IMG/VR virus record: IMGVR_UViG_3300029953_001734
Span: 1-37,430 of that record
Reading direction: 5' to 3' (one strand)
Length of the DNA: 37,430 bases
Source: a virus
The position numbers and the translations under genes are program-made. Below are positions 15,606 through 22,627 of this stretch, one piece after another (the stretch's first letter is position 1; every line of letters begins with the position of its first letter). The notes under the pieces are model-generated. The model worked only from the letters and a program-made list of their open reading frames with translations, ran no database searches and was not told the origin of the DNA.

Positions 15606-16199
15606 TTATTTTTTAGTTTTACGCCCTATCACAATGCCAATAAGCAAAGCGATCACAGCAAGTATTTTCCAGAATATTGTAGTGCTGAACAAAGACACCG
15701 ATACACTCGTAGTCCCTTTCACATCTGTTTTTACAGTACTGTTTTTGTCGGTAACCACATCCGTTTTGCTCTGCCGGTTATCCACCACTGTCTTTTCCTT
15801 AACATCCGCAGTTATGATCACCGTATCACTCGGCACATTCAGCGTGCCATCCAGCTCACCGGTGGCAGGGTAGAATATCCCCTTCAGCGTAGCCTTACCA
15901 AAATGCTTTGTAAAATGAATTGGCGCCGCATTCGCATGATCATGCAAGTACACCGTATCCTTAATAAGCACCGTTTTAAAGTCACTTTTAAAGCCCTTTA
16001 AAATGGCCGTAGTGTCTATTTTCGTTTCGCGCTCATGCAGTTCCAGGTGAGTAGTTATATTGCTATCAGCCTTCACCCGGTTATCACTCACCACATTCAC
16101 CTTTGCCTCACTGCTATGGCTCACCTTCGCGCTAAAGCACCCCGTCAGCAAACCGATCGCGCAGATAAACAATACGATATGTGTAAATGCGCTCCTCAT
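15606..16199 (-). CDS. Putative one-piece spanin (u-spanin)
   Basis: 197 residues with a lipoprotein signal at one end and a membrane anchor at the other. The N-terminus has a hydrophobic run ending in the lipobox LLTGC (Cys21). The middle is beta-rich and charged. The C-terminus is a single transmembrane helix (FWKILAVIALLIGIVIG) followed by RKTKK. A protein lipidated in the outer membrane and anchored by its C-terminus in the inner membrane is the architecture of unimolecular spanins such as T1 gp11, which fuse the two membranes in the last step of lysis. It sits between holin-like and endolysin genes. Assignment is by architecture only. Confidence 0.65.
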   Translation of the reverse strand: MRSAFTHIVLFICAIGLLTGCFSAKVSHSSEAKVNVVSDNRVKADSNITTHLELHERETKIDTTAILKGFKSDFKTVLIKDTVYLHDHANAAPIHFTKHFGKATLKGIFYPATGELDGTLNVPSDTVIITADVKEKTVVDNRQSKTDVVTDKNSTVKTDVKGTTSVSVSLFSTTIFWKILAVIALLIGIVIGRKTKK

Positions 16200-16426
16200 G
16201 ATTTGGTTTCGTTTTGCTCAATTATTGCATCCTTGCTCTTACTCCCTCTGCTGCTTCCCCAGGCATAACCGATCAGCAGCGCACTATTCGTAGTTAAAAA
16301 TGTCAGGATCACATCCGCACGAGATAGGTCCATGTTCTTAATAACAGCCAGATACCCAAACCCCACAATGGATAAGAGCATTATTAACAATACCGCCGAA
16401 AACAAAAAATCCTTATTGTTTATCAT
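16196..16426 (-). CDS. Holin-like small membrane protein
   Basis: 76 residues with two hydrophobic segments (about 8-28, LFSAVLLIMLLSIVGFGYLAV, and 38-56, ADVILTFLTTNSALLIGYA) and a charged, Ser/Lys-rich C-terminus. Size, two membrane spans and the place upstream of spanin and endolysin genes fit a class II holin. The stop overlaps the u-spanin start (ATGA), and its own start lies within the end of the upstream small gene. Confidence 0.55.
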   Translation of the reverse strand: MINNKDFLFSAVLLIMLLSIVGFGYLAVIKNMDLSRADVILTFLTTNSALLIGYAWGSSRGSKSKDAIIEQNETKS

Positions 16427-16592
16427 GCCTGTGGTTTTCTCTGTTTACATCACCGCCGTTCTGGTTCTGGCGCTTTTTCCACTGAATATTCATGTGCTGG
16501 TTATATGCCACATACGCACTTGCCACTATACTTGCCAGTATCCCCAGCAACTGGAAGTACTGTATAAAACTCATATTACTCAGCCAACCCAT
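16413..16592 (-). CDS. Single-span membrane protein
   Basis: 59 residues when started at MGWLSNMSFIQYF. The frame is open back to 16724, but that would overlap the tRNA gene, so an internal start is preferred; ATGs at 16634 and 16574 are alternatives. One membrane segment (FQLLGILASIVASAYVAY) is followed by a basic, Asn/His-rich tail. It heads the lysis cassette, so a holin partner or antiholin is possible. Start choice is uncertain. Confidence 0.45.
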   Translation of the reverse strand: MGWLSNMSFIQYFQLLGILASIVASAYVAYNQHMNIQWKKRQNQNGGDVNRENHRHDKQ

Positions 16593-16699
16593 TATACTAT
16601 TGCTCGTCAGGAGCAGCGTACAGGTAAGATTCATGTCATGCCCTGATGGGTTGTGTATATGGTGCATTGGATGCTGCATTGATTCAAAAAATATTTTTG

Positions 16700-16771
16700 T
16701 AGCAAGGACGGGGATCGAACCCATGACCTTCGAGTTATGAGCCCGACGAGCTACCGCTGCTCTACCTTGCG
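16700..16771 (-). tRNA. Initiator-type tRNA-Met (CAU)
   Basis: A 72-base cloverleaf without encoded CCA. The anticodon loop CTCATAA gives CAU. The gene closely matches bacterial tRNA-fMet: position 1 is C and faces U72, so the acceptor end is unpaired; the D stem has the initiator-type A11-U24 pair; the anticodon stem carries GGG on the 5' side against C-U-C, so one of the three initiator G-C pairs is a G-U. The D loop is two bases shorter than in E. coli. It lies in the late operon between the capsid-neighbour gene and the lysis cassette. Confidence 0.9.
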
Positions 16772-16778
16772 ATGTACC

Positions 16779-16798
16779 AGCCGGATCATTTACCGGCT
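16779..16798 (-). other. Hairpin upstream of the tRNA
   Basis: AGCCGG and CCGGCT form a perfect 6-bp stem with an 8-base loop, 7 bases before the tRNA 5' end on the minus strand. It could guide tRNA processing from the late transcript or be incidental. There is no T-tract. Confidence 0.4.
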
Positions 16799-16813
16799 CA
16801 ACTATCTTCCCGC

Positions 16814-17332
16814 CTAATTACCACCCCCCAGCACCGGCGTCACACTCCCTTGCCAGTTCATGGTACTGGACGCACTATTAGTAGCCACCCACATATAATT
16901 CGTATACGGCACCCCGCCAAAATTCGGGTTCACGATATAAGTTGTCGTGGTTGGCGTGGCTGTATATACAGTAGTCGGGTAAGCCGTATAAGTGTAGATC
17001 GGCGTACTGGCATAGCTGCTGCCGCCATTGCTGCTCACATACAGTGCCACAGTAACCGTTGGCGTACCTGCGCTCTTCCAGATATCATTACTGAAAGTCA
17101 GGCTCTTTACGTTGCCGCAAAGCGATGCCTGAAGCTTAAAGGTATCCGTACCTGCCCCCGCCACAGTATCGTTCTTGCCCGTAGCTATAGGGTAGGCCGT
17201 CAATGGTCCGGCAGCGTTGTTATAATACGTAGAGCTCATGCAGGCCATCAGGCCAGGAGGTGCCCATGCCAAAGCAATAACCGATGCAAAAAGCAAAATC
17301 GCAATACCGTAATTCCTTATTGTCTTTTTCAT
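16814..17332 (-). CDS. Secreted-looking capsid-neighbour protein
   Basis: 172 residues. The N-terminus MKKTIRNYGIAILLFASVIALAWA is a plausible Sec signal peptide, cleaving near AWA. The mature part is beta-rich, with many Thr/Tyr/Ser (YTYTAYPTTVYTATPTTTTY) and ends GSVTPVLGGGN. It directly follows the major capsid gene, the usual place of a decoration or capsid-accessory protein. The export signal argues against a simple cytoplasmic virion protein, unless the hydrophobic N-terminus is removed or used otherwise. No family recognised. Confidence 0.55.
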   Translation of the reverse strand: MKKTIRNYGIAILLFASVIALAWAPPGLMACMSSTYYNNAAGPLTAYPIATGKNDTVAGAGTDTFKLQASLCGNVKSLTFSNDIWKSAGTPTVTVALYVSSNGGSSYASTPIYTYTAYPTTVYTATPTTTTYIVNPNFGGVPYTNYMWVATNSASSTMNWQGSVTPVLGGGN

Positions 17333-17357
17333 AAAATATAGTTGTTTCTTTTGCCAC

Positions 17358-17405
17358 CAATAGCGCGTGCCGTTGCTGGCTACGCGCTATTGAGAATATC
17401 TCAAT
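17358..17405. other. Overlapping alternative hairpins after the capsid gene
   Basis: 17358-17392 is an 11-bp perfect stem (CAATAGCGCGT/ACGCGCTATTG) extended by GCC/GGC inside. 17389-17405 is a second stem (ATTGAGA/TCTCAAT). They share four bases (ATTG), so full pairing of one excludes the end of the other. They lie between the capsid stop and the next gene and have no T-tract on either strand. A transcript-processing, mRNA-stabilising or attenuating element after the capsid gene is the natural reading. Confidence 0.6.
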
Positions 17406-17419
17406 TAATTTTTTATGTC

Positions 17420-18577
17420 TTATATAGCCGCTGTCTGCACTATCGCACCCACGCCCAGCTCGCTGCTCCTCTTCTTGCTGGCTCCCGCACGCACCAGGGC
17501 GTTGTATACGTCACCCAGGTCTTTAGGGCTGTCAAGCTGCTCATATATCTTTATATCGCCGCTCGCCTTAGCCACACAGCCTTTCTGCCAGAAGATGATC
17601 GCTTCGTTATCGTCCGTTGCAGTTGCTGCGCCATAAGCCTTAACCACAGGCAATTCCACGTTGTTATACACACAGGTATTGCTACGCACCCATATTTTAA
17701 AGCCCATCAGACGGTCTATATCACCTGTAGCGGAGTCATATACATTGTTGGCATCCTGCCTGTATTTCGTAATGATCAGGTCATTCACGATCTGGTCAGC
17801 CGCATCTGCGCTCATAAGCATATGCCTGTCCTTTTTACCCCAGCGCTGCTTATCTGCCAGTTTCTTTGCCTGGCGAAGGTCATACAGTGTAAAATTCAAG
17901 CGGTTACCGGTTGCGCCCAGGGTATATGCCGCTGTTTTGCGGACATCTTCCAGGTCATTGTTAGTGATCCCGGAGCTGCGCAATATGTTATTGTTCGTTG
18001 CGCCGCCTAATATATTGCTGGGCAATGTTGCAGTACCTGTGGGTGCTATATTGATAATGCTCCAATCTGCCACGGTTTCCTGTAGCACCATTTCAAAGTC
18101 ATACAGCACGCTGCTCATCTTGTCATAAGAGAGCTGCACCTCTTCCGCATTCGTTATTACAAACGGTTCACTGCCCGTGAATACATGGATATTCCAGTCT
18201 ACGGTAGTATCCGTCCTTTGCCCTACAGCCAGGCCGTTACCGCCATTAAGCGGAAATGCAGGGTCCACAACTATCGTAGGCACATTACCGGCATTAGGCG
18301 TGTGTACCGTCAGGTAGTTCACAAACTCACTTTCATCCATCATCCCGCTCATAAAGTCATTATCAGGGAACAGGTTCTCCTCAATATGATCTTCCCACGC
18401 TTCCTTATTAATACCAGCGGTCGTAACACGGCCACTGGTATAGGTACGCGGGTTAGGTAGCACGAAAGCTGCTATCACCGCAGTTAACACAAGTAGTTGC
18501 ACCCATCCGCTCATTTGGCGCACAGGGCTTGCCATCGCAAAGGCAACAGCCAGTAAAAATGATCCTATTTTTTTCAT
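17420..18577 (-). CDS. Major capsid protein with hydrophobic N-terminal extension
   Basis: 385 residues. From about residue 42 the sequence (PNPRTYTSGRVTTAGINKEAWEDHI) and its later parts (YDKMSSVLYDFEMVLQETVADW, LYDLRQAKKLADKQRWGKKDR, MGFKIWVRSN, and ARAGASKKR-like VRAGASKKRSSELGVG) read as an HK97-fold coat protein. It follows the prohead protease/scaffold gene in the canonical order. Odd: residues 1-41 look like a signal peptide (MKKIGSFLLAVAFAMA) plus a second hydrophobic segment (VQLLVLTAVIAAFVL). This could be a delta-domain-like part removed by the protease, or a real export signal. CTTTTAAT leader 17 bases before the ATG. Confidence 0.7.
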   Translation of the reverse strand: MKKIGSFLLAVAFAMASPVRQMSGWVQLLVLTAVIAAFVLPNPRTYTSGRVTTAGINKEAWEDHIEENLFPDNDFMSGMMDESEFVNYLTVHTPNAGNVPTIVVDPAFPLNGGNGLAVGQRTDTTVDWNIHVFTGSEPFVITNAEEVQLSYDKMSSVLYDFEMVLQETVADWSIINIAPTGTATLPSNILGGATNNNILRSSGITNNDLEDVRKTAAYTLGATGNRLNFTLYDLRQAKKLADKQRWGKKDRHMLMSADAADQIVNDLIITKYRQDANNVYDSATGDIDRLMGFKIWVRSNTCVYNNVELPVVKAYGAATATDDNEAIIFWQKGCVAKASGDIKIYEQLDSPKDLGDVYNALVRAGASKKRSSELGVGAIVQTAAI

Positions 18578-18650
18578 AGTATATTTATTAAAAGTTTTTG
18601 TTTGAATTAAAAATTTTCATAGTGAAAGGGCCTGATCAACAGATCAGCAA

Positions 18651-19802
18651 TTACTTTTTCTTAGGAAGCTTCTCCTGGTATTCACGCTCATTGGGTAAGC
18701 ACTTATGCTCCTCCTGGTATAGTGCCAGGTAGGCATTTTCGTCCTTTGCTTTTAAACGGCCCAGTTCTCCGCTCTTCCAAAGCGCCTTATATCCTTTGGC
18801 CATAAGTGCCTTAACTTCAGGTGTATATTCAGCACTAGCTTCGCCACCACGCTCCGGAGAAGCATTGTTTATGATCGTAGTCACGCTCGTAAATCCCATA
18901 GTCTTCAGCATAGCCTTCAACCCTTCGGGATCAGTAGCATATTTCGCTTCAAACAACCGGCGCTGTTGGGCAGTAATATTATTCTTTGCTCCTTCCAGCA
19001 ATGTTGTTATCTGCTGCTTCATATTCGCAGTCTCCTGCTCCTCCATCTGGTCCAGCAGGTCAGTGTACTTTTTATTCAAGGCCAGCACACCTGCCTCTAT
19101 TGCTGCCATATCATAGTTCCTTTTCAGGCCCAGGCACGCAACAACTTCTTTACTTACTTGGATTGCTTCCATGTTATCTTCATTTTGATGATTAAATAAA
19201 CCGGTTTGGTACGCAGCATCCATGATGGCGTATACTGTAAAATCTGTAGCAGTCGCAAGGCCCTTTACTTCGTTCAGGTCATAGATATCATCCACTAACC
19301 CTAATGCCTTGGCTTCTACAGCACCAATAAAATTATCTTTACCGTTAAAAAATTTCGCTTTTATCTCGGCCTCCGGACGCCCTGTTTTAGCACAAGTCAT
19401 CGCTAGAAGGTTCGCATTATTGGCATCTACTTCTGTAGCCATTTCGCGTAGCTCATCAGCCGTGCCGCCTTCGCCGCTCCTGCCTTCATGAAGCATCATA
19501 CGCGCAAACTTGCTCATATACACCTTATCACCGGCCATAGCTATATAAGCACCCATACTTGCTGCCATACCGTCAATGTAAATATCAACAGGTACAGCGC
19601 ACGCCTTTATAGTATTGTATATGCCAGTTCCGGCTCCAATACTTCCACCGGGAGTATTCATACGTAACTGTATCCGCTCACATCCCGAACCCTCATAAGC
19701 CTGTAATTCATCAGCTATACGCGCGGCCATATCATCATTGATCATGCCATAGGCATAAACCTTTGGTGTATAATTTGCTGTATTTCTCTTAGCTGTTGGC
19801 AT
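18651..19802 (-). CDS. Prohead protease (ClpP-like, S14) fused to scaffold
   Basis: 383 residues. Residues 1-200 form a ClpP/SppA-type serine protease: the MNTPGGSI oxyanion motif (49-55), nucleophile Ser82 in GMAASMGAYIAMAGD and His105 in ARMMLHEGRSGEGG. Residues from about 230 to 383 are helical and charged (LNKKYTDLLDQMEEQE and onward), like the scaffold domain fused to such proteases in Mu-like and lambdoid heads. It cleaves scaffold and sometimes coat protein during prohead maturation. It is the first gene of the leftward late operon, and the capsid gene follows. Confidence 0.85.
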   Translation of the reverse strand: MPTAKRNTANYTPKVYAYGMINDDMAARIADELQAYEGSGCERIQLRMNTPGGSIGAGTGIYNTIKACAVPVDIYIDGMAASMGAYIAMAGDKVYMSKFARMMLHEGRSGEGGTADELREMATEVDANNANLLAMTCAKTGRPEAEIKAKFFNGKDNFIGAVEAKALGLVDDIYDLNEVKGLATATDFTVYAIMDAAYQTGLFNHQNEDNMEAIQVSKEVVACLGLKRNYDMAAIEAGVLALNKKYTDLLDQMEEQETANMKQQITTLLEGAKNNITAQQRRLFEAKYATDPEGLKAMLKTMGFTSVTTIINNASPERGGEASAEYTPEVKALMAKGYKALWKSGELGRLKAKDENAYLALYQEEHKCLPNEREYQEKLPKKK

Positions 19803-19812
19803 GTATTTCGTG

Positions 19813-19889
19813 TGGTATGGGTGTAAAATTGCACACTCTCAAACCCGCTTCCAAACGCACTTTTAGCCATCGTGCAACTATCCATACCA
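19813..19889. promoter_or_regulatory. Bipartite dyad in the divergent late control region
   Basis: TGGTATGG (19813-19820) and TTGCAC (19829-19834) are matched in inverted order by GTGCAA (19872-19877) and CCATACCA (19882-19889). The dyad begins 11 bases before the protease start. It could be a paired binding site for a late activator acting on both directions or a leader RNA stem. The chance of two ordered matching arms of 8 and 6 bases in such a short space is low. Confidence 0.5.
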
Positions 19890-19950
19890 TGATGATACAA
19901 TTACTTGCACCGCCATGCTTTTCTAATTAGTTAAGCTTTACGCGCGAGGG

Positions 19951-19958
19951 TACTTTTG
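19951..19958 (+). promoter_or_regulatory. Candidate promoter -7 box for the terminase operon
   Basis: TACTTTTG matches the Bacteroidota -7 consensus TAnnTTTG exactly and lies about 80 bases before the terminase small subunit start. No strong TTG-type -33 box is seen at the expected spacing. It would drive the rightward head block. Confidence 0.4.
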
Positions 19959-19973
19959 TTTCACACACGCGCT

Positions 19974-19990
19974 CCCCGCCATCGGCGGGG
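19974..19990. other. GC-rich hairpin in the divergent region
   Basis: CCCCGCC-ATC-GGCGGGG, a perfect 7-bp stem with a 3-base loop, between the candidate promoter and the terminase start. It is followed by a host-type repeat. No T-tract, so not a standard terminator. Confidence 0.55.
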
Positions 19991-20000
19991 ATGGGGTTAG

Positions 20001-20026
20001 CGTCATTGCGAGGAACGAAGCAATCT
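20001..20026 (+). repeat. Host-type dispersed repeat at the left border of the head block
   Basis: CGTCATTGCGAGGAACGAAG followed by CAATCT is a sequence I know as a widespread dispersed repeat in bacterial genomes. It lies just before the terminase genes. Read as protein it gives the familiar spurious LRGTKQS string. A related repeat lies beyond the other end of the block at 26014-26040, in the same orientation. Confidence 0.75.
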
Positions 20027-20038
20027 CAATCAGATACT

Positions 20039-20494
20039 ATGGAAACACTCACCAACAAGCAGAAAAAAGAATACGCCAAAATCCTGTATCTCAATACAGC
20101 AATGACGCAAAAAGAGATCGCCGCCAAAGTCGATATTTCTGAAAACTCAATGAGCGCCTGGGTCAATGATGACAAGTGGGATGCACTCAAAACAGCCCTT
20201 TCCATCACCCGCGAAAGCGAACTGAAATCCCTGTACAAGCAGCTCTCACTGCTCAACAAGCAAAATGAGGCTTGGCTCGAAGATGATGATCCAAATACAA
20301 ACCCCGACTATGATGCTGTGCGCAAACTCACCAAATCCATATACGAGCTGTCCGAAAAACAGAGTGGCGTAGGTGAGATCATATTGGCGCAGATGGATTT
20401 TATAACCTTCGTGCAGCAGCAGAACATGGAGCATGCACAGCTCATCAACAACTATTCCGATGCATTCATTAAAACACGTTTAAACAAGATTTAA
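20039..20494 (+). CDS. Terminase small subunit
   Basis: 151 residues from METLTNKQ. The open frame extends 16 codons upstream through the dispersed repeat, but that extension is not credible as protein. Residues 1-60 carry a helix-turn-helix (TQKEIAAKVDISENSMSAWVNDDKW) as in gpP-type terminase small subunits that bind phage DNA. The rest is helical (LYKQLSLLNKQNEAW). It overlaps the large subunit start by one base (TAATG). First gene of the rightward block. Confidence 0.75.
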   Translation: METLTNKQKKEYAKILYLNTAMTQKEIAAKVDISENSMSAWVNDDKWDALKTALSITRESELKSLYKQLSLLNKQNEAWLEDDDPNTNPDYDAVRKLTKSIYELSEKQSGVGEIILAQMDFITFVQQQNMEHAQLINNYSDAFIKTRLNKI

Positions 20495-22095
20495 TGAAGG
20501 CTGCACAAGAAAAAAAATTAGCCCTCCAATGGCAGAAATACACCGAGAACATCCGGAAAGCCACACCCATAAACATCAGGGATACAGCCGAAGAGATTAA
20601 CGCACGCAAAAAACGCCTCGAAGCCCCTGGCAACCGCGAAGCCTGGATAAAATATTATTTCGATAAATGGTGCTTTGCCGAACCCGCAAAATTCCAGATC
20701 GCTTCCTCCGATCGCATAGAGGCCGCCTATGATAACATGGTAAAAAAGGGATCAGGCAAATTCCGCCAGTCCCGCCCTTGGTTCCGTGGCGCTTCTAAAT
20801 CATCGCGCCGCATGATGGAAATGTTTTACCTCATTTTTGTAAAGAAGTTCCCCGCTAATGTACTCCTGTGTTCCAAATCAGAAAAGAATGCAGCTAAGCT
20901 GTTAAAGCCATATATCGGTCACTTCGAGGCTAACCAGCGCATCATACAGGATTATGGCAAGCAGCAAAACCTCGGCTCCTGGACCTCAGAGCATATCACC
21001 ACGCTGAAAGACATTGCATTTACCGCCGTTGGTAGAGGGCAATCACCCCGTGGTGCCAAAGAAGACGAGCTGCGTATCAACTGTGTATTACTCGATGATA
21101 TTGACGATGACGAGCTATGCCGCAACCCTGATCTGCTCAATGAAGCCGTTGAATGGGTGGAAGAGGCCGTTATTCCATGCGTGGAGATCAGCAAACCCTA
21201 CTTTATATTCTGCGACAATAACCTCATTGCGGAAGATTCTATCGCCATGCGCCTCCTGGAAAAGGCCGATGATAAAGAGATCGTCAACATCCGCGATGAG
21301 AACGGCAAAAGCTCATGGCCCGAAAAGAATACCGAGGAAATGATAGACGATATGATCAACGGCATATCCTACGCCTCCTCACAAAAAGAATACTTCAATA
21401 ACCCCATGTCCCAGGGCAAAACATTCCCGGAGGTCAAATGGGGCAAATGTCCCCCAATATCCGATGCGCCTTTTATCGTCACCTATGCCGATCCCGCGCC
21501 ATCAAATAAAGATCGCCCTGGTCAGAAGTCCGGCCTTACTAACTCACGCAAGGCAGTATTCATAATGGCACGCATCAAAGACGACTACTACATATACTAC
21601 GGCTTCCTCGATGTAATGTCCAACAGCATATTCATGGCATCCATGTATGAATGCCGCAATTATATCAAAAACCATTGTGACAACAAACCCGCGCCGCCTT
21701 CCTATTACTTTATAGAAAACAACACCCTGCAAGACCCATTTTATGAGCAGGTGCTGCTCCCTCTCATGTACCAGCTGGGAAGTGATTATGGCGGCGTGCT
21801 GCCCATCTCTCCGGACATAAGGAAAAAGCCCGAAAAATGGCCCCGCATAGAGTCAGCGCTGGAACCCATTAACCGCCTTGGACATCTGATATTCAACATA
21901 GATGAAAAAGACAATCCTCACATGCAGCGCCTGGAAGCTCAGTTCATAGCAGCAAAACCCACAAGCAAACAACTGGATGGCCCCGATGCCATTGAGGGAG
22001 CAAAATTTATCATTGACGAAAAACAAGCACAGTTCCGCCCCGGCTCCATAATGTTCCAGCCCAGGGAAAGACAAAGCAGCAAATACGGTTACTAA
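20494..22095 (+). CDS. Terminase large subunit (Mu gp28-like)
   Basis: 533 residues. ATPase half: Walker A-like RGASKSSRR (about 98-106) and Walker B VLLDDIDDDE (about 198-207). Nuclease half: begins near 328 with VTYADPAPSNKD, where Asp333 is the expected first metal ligand, and ends with LEAQFIAAKPTSKQLDGPDAIE, carrying further acidic residues. It packages DNA into the prohead; in Mu-like phages it also cuts flanking host DNA. It is followed by gp36-, portal- and MuF-like genes. Confidence 0.85.
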   Translation: MKAAQEKKLALQWQKYTENIRKATPINIRDTAEEINARKKRLEAPGNREAWIKYYFDKWCFAEPAKFQIASSDRIEAAYDNMVKKGSGKFRQSRPWFRGASKSSRRMMEMFYLIFVKKFPANVLLCSKSEKNAAKLLKPYIGHFEANQRIIQDYGKQQNLGSWTSEHITTLKDIAFTAVGRGQSPRGAKEDELRINCVLLDDIDDDELCRNPDLLNEAVEWVEEAVIPCVEISKPYFIFCDNNLIAEDSIAMRLLEKADDKEIVNIRDENGKSSWPEKNTEEMIDDMINGISYASSQKEYFNNPMSQGKTFPEVKWGKCPPISDAPFIVTYADPAPSNKDRPGQKSGLTNSRKAVFIMARIKDDYYIYYGFLDVMSNSIFMASMYECRNYIKNHCDNKPAPPSYYFIENNTLQDPFYEQVLLPLMYQLGSDYGGVLPISPDIRKKPEKWPRIESALEPINRLGHLIFNIDEKDNPHMQRLEAQFIAAKPTSKQLDGPDAIEGAKFIIDEKQAQFRPGSIMFQPRERQSSKYGY

Positions 22096-22106
22096 AACAG
22101 TAAATT

Positions 22107-22619
22107 ATGCCAGCATACGCACCAATACTTACGCCTTCTGATCTCACCAATGCATATCCGGAGATAGTTGCAGAGATCACCCGCAACACCGGCGATATAG
22201 ATACCAATACCCTTGCTCTGGAGGCAATCGCCACAGCCATTGACGAAGTTAAAATGTACCTCACCCGCTACGATCTGGTGCAGCTCTTCGGTGATCCCAC
22301 CGTTACAGAGGCAAACCCCTCCGGCATTGCTGCCTCCTTTTCAGACAATAAGCTGAACCGCATGGTGAAGACCATAGCCATTTGGGAGCTGATGCAGCTC
22401 GCAAATGCAAACATCATGTATGAAATGATGGAGTCAAGATATAAGATGACTGTGGCCACACTAAAAGACATACAGAAAGGCGTTGCAGACCCCAAGTGGC
22501 CTTACCTCGATATCACCACCGAGACCTCATCACCGTCCGATGAAGTATATGCCATTTCACAAAAGAAGCGCAATAACACCGGTTTCGAACAGACCGACAA
22601 TACTAACTGTCACCATTAA
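22107..22619 (+). CDS. gp36-like head protein (DUF1320)
   Basis: 170 residues. The pattern of an N-terminal FLTPSDL-like stretch (PILTPSDLTNAYPEIVAEITR), ALEAIATAIDEVKMYLTRYD, then KTIAIWELMQLAN and KDIQKGVADP fits DUF1320/Mu gp36, a head-tail joining component found in Mu-like phages. It lies between terminase and portal genes, a slight shift from Mu. The C-terminus is Asn/His-rich and probably disordered. Confidence 0.7.
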   Translation: MPAYAPILTPSDLTNAYPEIVAEITRNTGDIDTNTLALEAIATAIDEVKMYLTRYDLVQLFGDPTVTEANPSGIAASFSDNKLNRMVKTIAIWELMQLANANIMYEMMESRYKMTVATLKDIQKGVADPKWPYLDITTETSSPSDEVYAISQKKRNNTGFEQTDNTNCHH

Positions 22620-22627
22620 TATACACT

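Noticed and set aside
16593-16724. Extended start of the single-span membrane protein
   Set aside because: It would overlap the tRNA 3' end. Internal ATGs give a protein with the membrane segment near its start.
19991-20038. N-terminal extension of the terminase small subunit containing LRGTKQS
   Set aside because: It is the translation of a dispersed non-coding repeat. The METLTNKQ start fits the family and the downstream HTH.
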